Assembly: GCF_023272795.1 (NCBI RefSeq) | Contig: NZ_CP096829.1 | Coordinates: 4,030,001 to 4,094,000, forward strand | Direction of reading: 5' to 3' | DNA from: Flavobacterium humidisoli | GTDB lineage: Bacteria > Bacteroidota > Bacteroidia > Flavobacteriales > Flavobacteriaceae | DNA: 64,000 nt | Shown here: in pieces, positions 40,487-50,056 of the stretch | How the letters are laid out: every line of letters begins with the position of its first letter | Position numbering within the stretch: the stretch's first letter is position 1 | The notes under the pieces: model-generated | The model's input: only the letters and a program-made list of their open reading frames with translations | What the model was told of the DNA's origin: nothing | Databases searched by the model: none | Made by a program: the position numbers and the translations under genes

Positions 40487-40517
40487 TTTTTGTTATTTTT
40501 GCAAAAAAAATAGTGAC

Positions 40518-42833
40518 ATGAAAGCAAAGGCAATTGAGAGAATAATTAATGAAACAAAAGGAAAGCAAACTATTTCAAACTTTACAGTTCTTGCTGTTAT
40601 AATTTCACTGCTTGTAATTGATTTTTTTCCTTACTTTAAAAGTCTAGAGATCATCAATCCACAATTTTTTTATTTATCTGTGGTCAATATTATTTTGGGA
40701 GTTTATTTTTATTTTAATTCAGATGTAACTTCTGTGAGTGTTTTTCCAATATTAAAACGAAGCTATATTTTTAAACTTTATTTAGCCTTTATAGTATTGT
40801 GCGGAATATCCTTTTTTGTTGCGAAGAACACATCGTTAGTCTACACTAAATTTACTGAAATAGTAATTATATTTTGTCTATTTATAAATCTTACTATTCT
40901 TCTTAAAGATAAATTGGATTTACTCTATAAAATTATTTTAATTGTGTCTATTAGCGCATTCTTACAGTCTTGGCAACAGTTATGTAATTTTATTATTATC
41001 CCTCGACACGCTTCTATAATTGATCTGCTAAACGGAATGAAAGGGAATACAGGGAACATAAATATACTTGCAGCAAGTCTTACAATTAAAGTTCCATTTC
41101 TGCTTCTTGGAATCACATATTATAAAGGTTACAAAAAATGGTTTCTTCTCTTTGCATTATTTTCTGTAACTGCCGTCATTTTTTTAACCGGAGCAAGAAC
41201 GCCTTTAATTAATCTTTTTTTACTTTACTCTATTTATATTGTTTATTTGCTGAGAGAATCATTTACGAAATCTAGTTTTATAAAAGTTATATATTTAATT
41301 CTTCCAGTTTTAGTAGCAGCTATATTTGCGAATTCAATTTTTGAAAAATCAAAAGATAAAGGCCGATATGTATCATTAGAAAATAGAGTTAATCAGATAA
41401 ATACAGAAGATCGTTCATCACAAGCAAGGTTAGTTTTCTGGGGTAATGTAATGAAGATGAGTAAAAAAAAACCAATTTTAGGAATTGGATTAGGTAATTA
41501 TCAAGTTGAATCTATCCCGTATGAGAGAACAACTGCAAATGACTCTAATGTTTCGTTGCACGCACATAATGATTTTCTTGAAATATTAGCAGAAACTGGA
41601 ATTATAAACGGTTTGATTTATTTTTCTCTTTTTGTGATTCTATTCTTCATTAACTTAAAAAATGTAATAAAGAGATCTGATGCTAATAAACAAATAATTT
41701 CTCTTTTAACATTGCTATTGATTATTGTTTACGGAGTCGATTCGTTATTTAATTTCCCAATGTACAGGCCTACAATGTCAATATTCTTTTGTCTTTTACT
41801 TGCCTTTACTGTAATAAATAATTTTAATTCTAAAGATGAAGAAACCAACTTGAAAGTTGCTAAAATCATAACTATAATATTAGTCATAGTATCAATTATA
41901 ACAAGTTATTCGGCATTTTTAATTTACAAAGCTTCAAATTTAGAGTATTTAATTGCTACTGACAATATTAACATGAATGACAAAGGTTTTCTTACTGGAG
42001 ATGAAGTAATAAAAAGAATGCCTAAATACCCAAATACCTTTAGCAGTTCTGAATCATTTTATGAGTATGCTGGGATTTATTACATACGTGAAAAAAATTA
42101 TCAAAAAGCTTTAAATTGTTTCTCTAAGGCTAATAAAATAAATCCATATTCTGGAAGAATAGATTTTTATAAACAATTAATCTCCTCGCAGAAAGGAAAT
42201 GTAGATAGTGCATACATTTATGCTAAAAGAGCTTTTTATCTAAGACCACGAAATTATAATTTATTTAAGACAGCTATGAACCTTGCAATTTCAAAAAAGG
42301 ATACAGCTGAAGTTATAAAACAGCATAAATTATATACTAAATATAGAAACGAACCTGATGCATGGACTCTTCCTGCTCTTGCTTTACAGAATTCTGGAGC
42401 AAATTATAAAAGGCTTATTAATTTTATAGATGAAGGATTGAAAGTTATTCCTAATGACAGTACACTTTTAAAACAAAAAAATAGTTTTTTAATAACAGAT
42501 TATATCATTAGAGGTCAGGAATTTGGAGGTCAAGGAAAAAGAAACAAGGAACTTGAATTATATCAAAAGGCTTTAAAAATTGATCCTAAAAATATTTATG
42601 CCCTTCAAAACATTGGTTTTTGCTATTTTAATCAAGGAAAAAATGATCTGGCTATTCCATATTTTAAAAAAGCTATAGAATCCCCAGGCTTAAATGATGG
42701 AAAAACAGAATTTTACATAGGAGTCTGTTATTTAAATCTGAAAAATAAATCACAAGCCTGTAAATATTTAAATTTATCTAAAGAGAAGAACTATACATTG
42801 GCTGAGCAATTTCTATTACATACTTGTTTGTAA
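40518..42833 (+). CDS. O-antigen ligase-domain protein with C-terminal TPR repeats
   Basis: A 771-residue protein. I start it at MKAKAIERI (ATG 40518) since the upstream frame is T-rich promoter-like sequence. The first 430 residues are strongly hydrophobic (about 11 spans) with a large loop containing RLVFWGNVMKMSKKKPILGIG (in part WGNVMKMSKKKPILGIG, about 305-321) and HAHNDFLEILAETGI (about 348-362), the Wzy_C/O-antigen ligase signature. From about residue 500 TPR repeats follow (NYQKALNCFSKANKINPYSG). Such proteins transfer glycans to lipids or proteins at the periplasmic face; no glycan gene cluster is near, so the substrate is unknown. Confidence 0.82.
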   Translation: MKAKAIERIINETKGKQTISNFTVLAVIISLLVIDFFPYFKSLEIINPQFFYLSVVNIILGVYFYFNSDVTSVSVFPILKRSYIFKLYLAFIVLCGISFFVAKNTSLVYTKFTEIVIIFCLFINLTILLKDKLDLLYKIILIVSISAFLQSWQQLCNFIIIPRHASIIDLLNGMKGNTGNINILAASLTIKVPFLLLGITYYKGYKKWFLLFALFSVTAVIFLTGARTPLINLFLLYSIYIVYLLRESFTKSSFIKVIYLILPVLVAAIFANSIFEKSKDKGRYVSLENRVNQINTEDRSSQARLVFWGNVMKMSKKKPILGIGLGNYQVESIPYERTTANDSNVSLHAHNDFLEILAETGIINGLIYFSLFVILFFINLKNVIKRSDANKQIISLLTLLLIIVYGVDSLFNFPMYRPTMSIFFCLLLAFTVINNFNSKDEETNLKVAKIITIILVIVSIITSYSAFLIYKASNLEYLIATDNINMNDKGFLTGDEVIKRMPKYPNTFSSSESFYEYAGIYYIREKNYQKALNCFSKANKINPYSGRIDFYKQLISSQKGNVDSAYIYAKRAFYLRPRNYNLFKTAMNLAISKKDTAEVIKQHKLYTKYRNEPDAWTLPALALQNSGANYKRLINFIDEGLKVIPNDSTLLKQKNSFLITDYIIRGQEFGGQGKRNKELELYQKALKIDPKNIYALQNIGFCYFNQGKNDLAIPYFKKAIESPGLNDGKTEFYIGVCYLNLKNKSQACKYLNLSKEKNYTLAEQFLLHTCL

Positions 42834-42946
42834 TAGAAATTTCGGCTCTATTTTGAATTATAATATATTAACAAATTATAGAGTTTCGATTAGTTATTAT
42901 TACGTTAAAAATGCCTTATTTTGCGGTTTCACTTAACCATAGAATT

Positions 42947-44014
42947 ATGCAATCTATTCAAGCCAATAATTATCTTGTACATTTTAATGAGAATGCTTAC
43001 GAAGCTTTAAATAAACATTTAAGAGAAAATAAATATTCTAATATATTTATAATTGTTGATGATCAGACTAACGAACATTGTTTGCCTAAATTTATTCCTC
43101 TATTAGAGACAGATTTAGCGATCGAAATCATTGAATTTGAAGCTGGAGAAGCAAATAAGAACATTGAGACTTGTATCGAGATATGGAATGTATTAACAGA
43201 ACTTGGTGCCGATAGAAAATCACTAATTATTAATTTAGGCGGTGGCGTTGTTACAGATTTAGGTGGTTTTGTTGCTTCTACTTTTAAAAGAGGTGTGAAT
43301 TTCATTAATATTCCTACGACATTATTATCTATGGTTGATGCTTCTGTTGGAGGAAAAACAGGTGTCGACTTAGGAAATCTTAAAAATCAGATTGGCGTTA
43401 TCAACGTACCTCAAATGGTTTTAATTGATACGCAATATTTGGAAACTTTACCACAAAGCGAAATGCGTTCTGGTTTGGCCGAAATGTTAAAACACGGTTT
43501 AATATATGATGCGCCATACTGGAGACAATTTTCAGATTTAAAATCTATTGTTTTTGATGAATTGGACCAATTAATTTATCGTTCTGTTGAAATCAAGAAT
43601 GAAATCGTCATTCAGGATCCAACTGAGAAAAACATTCGTAAAGCTTTAAATTTCGGACATACGTTAGGACATGCCATTGAAGGATATTTTTTAGAAAGTG
43701 AAGAGAAAACTACTTTACTTCATGGAGAAGCCATTGCGGTTGGAATGATTTTGGAAAGTTATATCTCACTTCAAAAAGGATTAATTTCTGAAGAAGAATA
43801 TAGAGAGATTAAAGCAGTGATTAAAGACATTTATGATGATGTGATTTTTGAAGAAAAAGACATCGATCCGATCTTAGAATTGTTAATTCACGACAAAAAA
43901 AATGAATACGGTTTAATTCAATTTGCATTGATTGAAGGAATAGGAAAAATAAAAATTAACCAATCCGTTGAAAATAAATTGATTCTAGAAGCGTTTGAGG
44001 ATTATAAATCTTAA
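42947..44014 (+). CDS. aroB: 3-dehydroquinate synthase
   Basis: A 355-residue enzyme starting at MQSIQANN (ATG 42947); the longer frame adds 12 residues of unlike composition. It converts DAHP to 3-dehydroquinate, step 2 of the shikimate pathway. NAD and metal motifs are visible: GGGVVTDLGGFVASTFKRG (about 96-114), VDASVGGKTGVD (about 128-139), then the metal ligands in SGLAEMLKHG, NFGHTLGHAIEG (about 240-251) and LLHGEAIAVGM (about 262-272). It stands between the O-ligase-like gene and the speA group; no other aro gene is adjacent. Confidence 0.95.
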   Translation: MQSIQANNYLVHFNENAYEALNKHLRENKYSNIFIIVDDQTNEHCLPKFIPLLETDLAIEIIEFEAGEANKNIETCIEIWNVLTELGADRKSLIINLGGGVVTDLGGFVASTFKRGVNFINIPTTLLSMVDASVGGKTGVDLGNLKNQIGVINVPQMVLIDTQYLETLPQSEMRSGLAEMLKHGLIYDAPYWRQFSDLKSIVFDELDQLIYRSVEIKNEIVIQDPTEKNIRKALNFGHTLGHAIEGYFLESEEKTTLLHGEAIAVGMILESYISLQKGLISEEEYREIKAVIKDIYDDVIFEEKDIDPILELLIHDKKNEYGLIQFALIEGIGKIKINQSVENKLILEAFEDYKS

Positions 44015-44058
44015 ACTTTTTTTAATCAAAAGCGTTGCATTTGGTATATATTATTTTT

Positions 44059-44066
44059 TACATTTG
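44059..44066 (+). promoter_or_regulatory. Promoter -7 element ahead of the speA group
   Basis: TACATTTG matches TAnnTTTG. Transcription would start near 44073, so an about 245-base leader precedes speA at 44319 (a short ORF at 44071 overlaps the start site). Confidence 0.5.
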
Positions 44067-44070
44067 CCCC

Positions 44071-44250
44071 ATGAAAACAAAGAATCAGCAAAGGCACTTT
44101 AGCTCTTACAGAAACAGACTCAATAGTTCTTTATTAAGAATGTTGAACCGTTTCTATAATAGTAAAAGCCCGTTTTGTTTTGATGTTTTCCAATGTACTA
44201 AAGCTGAGCATGAAAAACTGCCAATTATATTTGCCAATATTAGAGTTTGA
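44071..44250 (+). CDS. Possible small protein in the speA leader
   Basis: A 59-codon frame from ATG 44071 (MKTKNQQRHFSSYRNRLNSS...). It is basic at the N-terminus and hydrophobic at the end (CFDVFQCTKAEHEKLPIIFANIRV, in part). The ATG coincides with the expected transcription start of the promoter at 44059, so it would be nearly leaderless. It could be a leader peptide of the speA transcript or a chance ORF. Low confidence. Confidence 0.25.
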   Translation: MKTKNQQRHFSSYRNRLNSSLLRMLNRFYNSKSPFCFDVFQCTKAEHEKLPIIFANIRV

Positions 44251-44318
44251 ATTTAAGATTAAGTCCCCAAAAACCTAAAATTAAATTACAATTACAATCT
44301 CTAAACATTGATAAATAA

Positions 44319-45722
44319 ATGAATACAAAATATTCTGATCTAATAAATCAAACATACTACTTTCCTCAAGAGGAATTTAAACTAAACAAAGACAACCTAT
44401 TGTTTCACAACATCGATTTGATGAAATTGGTTGAACAATATGGGACACCCTTAAAGTTTACTTATCTGCCTCAGATTTCTGAAAACATCAACAAAGCAAA
44501 AGCTTGGTTCAGAAAATCAATGGAAAAGAATAAATACGAAGCAAAATACTATTACTGTTATTGCACAAAAAGCTCTCATTTTGAATATATTATGAATGAA
44601 GCTTTCAAGAATAACATTCACATCGAAACTTCATCTGCATTTGACGTGAATATTGTTGAGAATTTATTAGAAAATGGCAAAATCAACAAAAGTACTTATG
44701 TAATTTGTAACGGTTTTAAAAGAGATGAATATATTGCTAACATTGCAAGATTAATCAATAACGGACACAAAAACACTATTCCGATTATTGATAATTATGA
44801 AGAGTTAGATTTGCTTCAGGCAGAAATTAAAGGAAAATTCAAAATCGGAATCCGTATTGCTGCCGAAGAAGAGCCTAAGTTTGAGTTTTATACTTCTAGA
44901 TTAGGTATTGGTTACAAAAACATAGTTTCTTTCTATAAAAAACAAATCCAGGAGAACGATAAATTAGAGCTTAAAATGCTTCACTTTTTTATCAATACCG
45001 GAATTAACGATACATCATATTACTGGAATGAGCTTGTAAAATGTATTAAAGTATACATTGCTCTTAAGAAAGAGTGCCCTACTCTAGACGGTTTGAACAT
45101 TGGTGGTGGTTTTCCAATTAAAAACTCACTTGCCTTTGAATATGATTATCAATACATGATTGATGAAATTATCAATCAGATTAAAATTGCTTGTGATGAA
45201 GCCGAAGTTGATGTTCCGAATATTTTTACGGAATTTGGATCGTTTACTGTAGGTGAAAGCGGTGGTGCAATCTATCAGATTTTGTATCAAAAACAACAAA
45301 ATGATAGAGAAAAATGGAATATGATCGACTCATCTTTCATTACCACTTTACCAGATACTTGGGCTATAAACAAACGTTTTATTATGCTGGCAGTAAATCG
45401 CTGGAATGATACTTACGAACGGGTTCTGTTAGGAGGTCTGACTTGTGATAGTGACGATTATTACAATTCTGAGCAAAACATGAACGCCATTTATTTGCCT
45501 AAATACAACAAAGAGAAACCTTTGTATATTGGATTCTTTAATACTGGCGCTTATCAAGAAACAATTGGAGGATACGGAGGTCTGCACCACTGTTTGATTC
45601 CGCAACCTAAACATATTTTAATTGATCGTGATGAAAATGGAATTCTGGCAACAGAAGTGTTCTCAGAACAACAGACTTCAGACGACGTTTTGAAAATTTT
45701 AGGATACAAAAAAAAGGTGTAA
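44319..45722 (+). CDS. speA: Arginine decarboxylase (biosynthetic type)
   Basis: A 467-residue fold-III PLP enzyme. The PLP lysine lies in YYYCYCTKSSHF (about 80-91), the glycine-rich phosphate loop in GLNIGGGFPI (about 257-266) and GSFTVGESGGAIYQ (about 296-309) binds the cofactor. Cys-containing CDSDDYYNSEQN (about 367-378) carries the substrate-contacting Cys/Asp pair of the family. It forms agmatine from arginine for polyamine synthesis. It is shorter than E. coli SpeA (about 660), as usual in Bacteroidetes. A deoxyhypusine-synthase-like gene follows after 104 bases; no agmatinase gene is near. Confidence 0.85.
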   Translation: MNTKYSDLINQTYYFPQEEFKLNKDNLLFHNIDLMKLVEQYGTPLKFTYLPQISENINKAKAWFRKSMEKNKYEAKYYYCYCTKSSHFEYIMNEAFKNNIHIETSSAFDVNIVENLLENGKINKSTYVICNGFKRDEYIANIARLINNGHKNTIPIIDNYEELDLLQAEIKGKFKIGIRIAAEEEPKFEFYTSRLGIGYKNIVSFYKKQIQENDKLELKMLHFFINTGINDTSYYWNELVKCIKVYIALKKECPTLDGLNIGGGFPIKNSLAFEYDYQYMIDEIINQIKIACDEAEVDVPNIFTEFGSFTVGESGGAIYQILYQKQQNDREKWNMIDSSFITTLPDTWAINKRFIMLAVNRWNDTYERVLLGGLTCDSDDYYNSEQNMNAIYLPKYNKEKPLYIGFFNTGAYQETIGGYGGLHHCLIPQPKHILIDRDENGILATEVFSEQQTSDDVLKILGYKKKV

Positions 45723-45826
45723 AAAAAACGGCATATTAAGTAATAATTTTTCTTAAAAAATTCTTAATTTGCATTAAACATCAAAAAGGTTAAAACTTTT
45801 TAATTCAAAAAAAAAAAACAAAAAAA

Positions 45827-46795
45827 ATGAAAGGACCAATCAGTCAGTTTATTGAAAAACATTATTTGCATTTTAACTCTGCTTCATTAGTAGATGCTGC
45901 AAAAGCTTATGAGCAGCAATTAGCTGATGGTGCTAAAATGCTGGTAAGTATGGCTGGCGCAATGAGTACAGCAGAAATTGGTAAAATTTTTGCCGAAGTA
46001 ATCAGACAAGACAAAGTGCATATTATTTCATGTACTGGAGCAAATTTAGAAGAAGATATCATGAATTTAGTAGCTCATTCTCACTACGAGAGAGTTCCTA
46101 ACTATCGCGATTTAACACCAGAAGACGAATGGGCTTTATTAGAAAGAGGATTAAACCGTGTTACAGACACTTGTATCCCTGAGCATGAAGCTTTCCGTCG
46201 TTTGCAAAAACATATTTACAAAATTTGGAAAGACGCTGATGACAAAGGTGAGCGTTACTTTCCACATGAATTTATGTATAAAATGTTATTATCTGGCGTT
46301 TTAGAAGAATATTATGAAATTGATCTAAAAGATAGCTGGATGTATGCAGCTGCAGAGAAAAACTTGCCGATTATAGTTCCAGGATGGGAAGATAGTACAA
46401 TGGGGAACATCTTTGCTTCATACGTAATTAAAGGAGAATTAAAAGCATCTACCATGAAGTCTGGAATCGAATACATGACTTTCCTTGCAGATTGGTATTC
46501 TAAAAACAGTTCAAACGGAATTGGATTCTTCCAAATCGGTGGTGGTATCGCGGGTGACTTCCCTATTTGTGTAGTACCAATGCTTTACCAAGATATGGAG
46601 ATGCACGATGTTCCATTTTGGAGTTATTTCTGCCAAATTTCAGATTCAACAACTAGTTATGGTTCTTATTCTGGGGCAGTTCCAAATGAAAAAATCACTT
46701 GGGGTAAATTAGACATCAAAACCCCTAAATTTATTATTGAATCGGATGCTACAATTGTTGCGCCGTTAATTTTTGCATACTTATTAGATTTATAA
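45827..46795 (+). CDS. Deoxyhypusine synthase-like protein
   Basis: A 322-residue protein with the DHS fold: SMAGAMSTAEIGKIFAEVI (about 41-59), HIISCTGANLEEDIMNLVAHSHY (in part SCTGANLEEDIMNLVAHSHY, about 68-87), PIIVPGWEDSTMGN (about 184-197), QIGGGIAGDFPI (about 243-254). The catalytic lysine of eukaryotic DHS is preserved as ITWGKLDI (Lys about 294). Bacteria lack eIF5A, so homologues are thought to make homospermidine or other polyamine products by the same aminobutyl transfer. It sits after arginine decarboxylase, supporting a polyamine role. Confidence 0.85.
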   Translation: MKGPISQFIEKHYLHFNSASLVDAAKAYEQQLADGAKMLVSMAGAMSTAEIGKIFAEVIRQDKVHIISCTGANLEEDIMNLVAHSHYERVPNYRDLTPEDEWALLERGLNRVTDTCIPEHEAFRRLQKHIYKIWKDADDKGERYFPHEFMYKMLLSGVLEEYYEIDLKDSWMYAAAEKNLPIIVPGWEDSTMGNIFASYVIKGELKASTMKSGIEYMTFLADWYSKNSSNGIGFFQIGGGIAGDFPICVVPMLYQDMEMHDVPFWSYFCQISDSTTSYGSYSGAVPNEKITWGKLDIKTPKFIIESDATIVAPLIFAYLLDL

Positions 46796-46803
46796 GATAA
46801 TTT

Positions 46804-47217
46804 ATGAAAAGAGTTATAGTAGACTACGCCAAACTTACCAACGAAATTTTAAACCTTTTGGTTGAAAAATTTCCTGATGGTTATGATGATTCGGATGTTA
46901 TCCGTTTTAGAAATGCTAAAAACGAATTGGTTGAAGCTGTAGAAGTTCGTACTGAAGATACAATTTATTTAGTAAAAATTAGTACTAAACTTGCTGACAG
47001 AATTGAAAACTACGATGAAGATGATGATTTAGATGTTGATGTAGATGCAATTGCACCAGTTAAAGGTATAGATCTTGATGATGATATTAGCAATGACGAT
47101 GACGAAGATGATGATAATCTTGACAAGCCAGATACTGACGGTGGTGACGATGATGAGGATGACGATGACAAAGCAGATACTGATTATGACGAAGAAGACG
47201 AAGACGATGAAGATTAA
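46804..47217 (+). CDS. Protein with polyacidic C-terminal tail
   Basis: A 137-residue protein. Residues 1-70 form a small mixed domain (MKRVIVDYAKLTNEILNLLVEKF...) of unknown family. Residues about 74-137 are almost entirely Asp and Glu (DDDISNDDDEDDDNLDKP, then GGDDDEDDDDK). It starts eight bases after the DHS-like stop, so it is in the same operon. The acidic tail could bind divalent cations, polyamines or basic proteins, but this is inference. The database name DNA primase sometimes given to such proteins is not supported by any motif. A terminator follows. Confidence 0.65.
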   Translation: MKRVIVDYAKLTNEILNLLVEKFPDGYDDSDVIRFRNAKNELVEAVEVRTEDTIYLVKISTKLADRIENYDEDDDLDVDVDAIAPVKGIDLDDDISNDDDEDDDNLDKPDTDGGDDDEDDDDKADTDYDEEDEDDED

Positions 47218-47238
47218 TTCATTTTCTTTTTAATAAAC

Positions 47239-47269
47239 AAAGGAACTCTATCGGGAGTTCCTTTTTTTT
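47239..47269 (+). terminator. Terminator after the polyacidic protein gene
   Basis: AGGAACTC (47241-47248) and GAGTTCCT (47255-47262) then a T-run. Confidence 0.8.
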
Positions 47270-47355
47270 ATGATGCGCAAGAAATAAACAAAACTAATTT
47301 ATATTTTTATATTTATAGGATTATTTTTACATTTAAGTCTTGAATAAAAAAATAT

Positions 47356-49476
47356 ATGCCTATGACTTCAGAAATTTTACATACCACACTAAAAGAAAAT
47401 TTTGGTTTCGAAAAGTTCAGACCCAATCAAGAAACCATAATTAATACCATATTATCCGGACAAGACACCTTGGCAATTATGCCTACTGGAGGCGGGAAAT
47501 CAATATGTTTTCAGCTTCCAGCTTTAATTCTACCAGGAATAACTATTGTCATATCGCCTTTGATTGCTTTAATGAAAGATCAGGTTGATAGTCTAAAAAC
47601 CAACGGAATTTCTGCTTGCTTTATTAATAGCAGTCAATCTTCTCAAGAGCAGAAATATTATATTGATAATTTAAAAACAAATCATTTTAAGTTAGTTTAT
47701 ATCGCGCCTGAAAGTCTTTCTTATTTAGATATGGCTTTCAATGAATTGAATATTAGTCTCATAGCAATAGATGAAGCACATTGCATTTCGTCTTGGGGTC
47801 ATGATTTCAGACCGGCTTACACTAATTTAGGTTATTTAAAAAGCCGCTTCCCTTCTACTCCAATTTTAGCATTGACTGCGACAGCAGACAAAGCAACACG
47901 AACAGATATATCTAAACAATTAAATCTCCAGAATCCAAAGACATTTATTGCTTCTTTCGATCGCGCAAATTTAAGCTTGGAAGTTCGTCCTGCTTTGGAT
48001 CGTGTTAAGCAAATAATCGATTTTATCGAAAACAAACCCAATGAATCTGGAATAATTTATTGCTTAAGTCGCAAAACTACAGAAGAACTTGCTGAAAAAC
48101 TTAAAAAAAACGGAATTGAAGCTAAAGCATATCATGCGGGCTTAGATAATGAAACACGAGCCAAAACTCAGGATCAATTTATTAATGATGATTGTCAGGT
48201 AGTTTGTGCTACCATTGCTTTCGGGATGGGAATTGACAAATCAAATGTTCGCTGGGTAATTCATTACAATCTTCCAAAAAATATAGAAGGATATTACCAA
48301 GAAATTGGCCGTGCGGGCCGAGATGGTTTGCCAGCTGAAACCGTTTTGTTTGAAAGTTACGCCGATGTAATTCAATTGCAGAAATTCGCATCTGAAGGAT
48401 TGAACTCTGATATTCAATTGGCAAAATTAGATCGTATGAAACAATATGCCGATGCTGTAAGTTGTCGCAGAAAAATTCTACTTTCTTATTTTGGTGAATT
48501 GGTAAAAGAGAATTGCGGAAACTGCGATATTTGCAAAAATCCGCCAACTTTTTTTGATGGGACGATTCTCGCGCAAAAAGCTTTGTCTGCAATTGTACGA
48601 TTGAAAGAATCTGAGCCTCTAGCGGTAATTGTGGATTTTTTGAGAGGCTCGAGAAATGCCTATATCTATGAAAAAAATTATCAAGAGCTAAAAACGTACG
48701 GAATTGGTGCTGATGTTTCTTGGTACGATTGGAATCAATATCTTATCCAGCTTATCAATTTAGGATATTGCGAAATTGCTTTTCACCAGCATAATAAAAT
48801 TTTGCTTACCCCTTTTGCGAAGAAAGTTTTATTTGAGGGAGAAAAAGTAAAACTGACTACGGTTGTCAAAAAAGTAATTGATAAAAACGAAGCCAAGGAA
48901 GCAAAACCAAAAGCTGCTAAAAATTCTCTTTTTGAAACGCTTAGAAAACTACGCTACGAAATTGCTCAAGAAGAAGAAGTTCCTGCTTATGTTATTTTTA
49001 GCGATGCTTCATTGAGACAAATGGAAGTTTTAAGACCAATGACTGACGAAGATTTCCTTGCTGTTGAAGGTGTTGGTAAAGCCAAACTTGAAAAATACGG
49101 AACTGATTTTATAAATGCTATAATTGAATTTCATCGAAATAAATCGGTTGTAAAAAAAGAGAAAAAAGAGAATACTTATAAAAAAACATTAGAATTATTT
49201 CAAACCGGACTTTCAGTAGATGAAATTGCTGGGCAACGAAATTTAGGTGAAACTACAATCATTTCTCATTTGGCTAAATTATACGTTGACGGCAATGATA
49301 TAGATTTAAGTCAGTTTGTTTCGGAAGATGAAATTATTCAAATTGAAAAAGCTCAGATAGAACTAGAAAATCCAAATGCATTAAGACCTTACTTTGAATA
49401 TTTTGAAGAAAAAATGTCTTATGATAAAATTCGATTTGGATTGGCTTTTTTGGAAAGAAAACATCAAACGGCATAA
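47356..49476 (+). CDS. recQ: ATP-dependent DNA helicase RecQ
   Basis: A 706-residue helicase with Walker A MPTGGGKS (about 37-44), the DEAH box DEAHCISSWGHDFRPAY (about 139-155) containing the aromatic-rich loop, YCLSRKTTEELAEKL, and QEIGRAGRDGLPAE (about 316-329). A zinc site CRRKILLSYFGE with CGNCDIC (about 376-400), a winged-helix RQC domain and an HRDC domain (about 520-600) follow. The C-terminus continues with an extra HTH-like region (SVDEIAGQRNLGETTIISHL, in part) that is common in Bacteroidetes RecQ. It unwinds recombination and repair intermediates. It is a single-gene unit with a strong terminator. Confidence 0.95.
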   Translation: MPMTSEILHTTLKENFGFEKFRPNQETIINTILSGQDTLAIMPTGGGKSICFQLPALILPGITIVISPLIALMKDQVDSLKTNGISACFINSSQSSQEQKYYIDNLKTNHFKLVYIAPESLSYLDMAFNELNISLIAIDEAHCISSWGHDFRPAYTNLGYLKSRFPSTPILALTATADKATRTDISKQLNLQNPKTFIASFDRANLSLEVRPALDRVKQIIDFIENKPNESGIIYCLSRKTTEELAEKLKKNGIEAKAYHAGLDNETRAKTQDQFINDDCQVVCATIAFGMGIDKSNVRWVIHYNLPKNIEGYYQEIGRAGRDGLPAETVLFESYADVIQLQKFASEGLNSDIQLAKLDRMKQYADAVSCRRKILLSYFGELVKENCGNCDICKNPPTFFDGTILAQKALSAIVRLKESEPLAVIVDFLRGSRNAYIYEKNYQELKTYGIGADVSWYDWNQYLIQLINLGYCEIAFHQHNKILLTPFAKKVLFEGEKVKLTTVVKKVIDKNEAKEAKPKAAKNSLFETLRKLRYEIAQEEEVPAYVIFSDASLRQMEVLRPMTDEDFLAVEGVGKAKLEKYGTDFINAIIEFHRNKSVVKKEKKENTYKKTLELFQTGLSVDEIAGQRNLGETTIISHLAKLYVDGNDIDLSQFVSEDEIIQIEKAQIELENPNALRPYFEYFEEKMSYDKIRFGLAFLERKHQTA

Positions 49477-49480
49477 AAGC

Positions 49481-49514
49481 AAAAAAACTGTACTTTTTCA
49501 AGTACAGTTTTTTT
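49481..49514. terminator. Bidirectional terminator after recQ
   Basis: AAAAAAACTGTACT, loop TTTTCA, AGTACAGTTTTTTT: a 14-bp perfect stem. Confidence 0.88.
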
Positions 49515-49528
49515 GTTATAAGTAAATT

Positions 49529-50044
49529 TTACAAATATCTTTCTTCAAAAACTTTCTGATGATGCTTTTGATGTCCGATCATTACAAAACCTAAAGCGCG
49601 AACTGAAATTTGATTGCCAGAAGCTGTACCAATTCTTTTAAGTTGTTCTTCAGATAAACTTTTGTAAAACAATAAAGTGGAATGCCTTAAAGCTGAAAAT
49701 TCAGTAAGTAGATCTTGAATACTTCTGCTATTTGAATTTGTATTGTCCGCATAATCATTTTCTTCAAAACTTGGCAAAGGCGTTTTGTCGTTTCTCGAAA
49801 AACGCAAAGCACGATATGCAAAAATTCTTTCAGTGTCTATTACATGCTGAATAATATCTTTGATTGTCCACTTTCCTTCTGCATAGCGATAATCAAATTT
49901 ATCCATCGGAATATTTTGAACAAATCGAATAAACTCATGAAGAGAAATTTCTAATTCTTCAATTAAAATACCATCTCCAGCTGCTTTAATGTAAGTTCCA
50001 AAATGGCCTGAATATTCATTTTCCAATAATTCTGTTGCTATCAT
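49529..50044 (-). CDS. DinB-family protein
   Basis: A 171-residue four-helix metal-binding protein: KWTIKDIIQHVIDTERIFAYRALRF (in part IKDIIQHVIDTERIFAYR, about 60-78) with a His ligand, and GHQKHHQKVFEERYL (about 157-171) with the HxxxH pair. DinB-like proteins are related to mycothiol-dependent enzymes and are usually DNA-damage or thiol-transferase-like proteins of uncertain function. This copy is intact, unlike the frameshifted paralogue at 18253-18694. It starts 12 bases after the PEP carboxylase stop on the same strand, so the two may be co-transcribed. Confidence 0.88.
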   Translation of the reverse strand: MIATELLENEYSGHFGTYIKAAGDGILIEELEISLHEFIRFVQNIPMDKFDYRYAEGKWTIKDIIQHVIDTERIFAYRALRFSRNDKTPLPSFEENDYADNTNSNSRSIQDLLTEFSALRHSTLLFYKSLSEEQLKRIGTASGNQISVRALGFVMIGHQKHHQKVFEERYL

Positions 50045-50056
50045 TTCTTTATTTTT

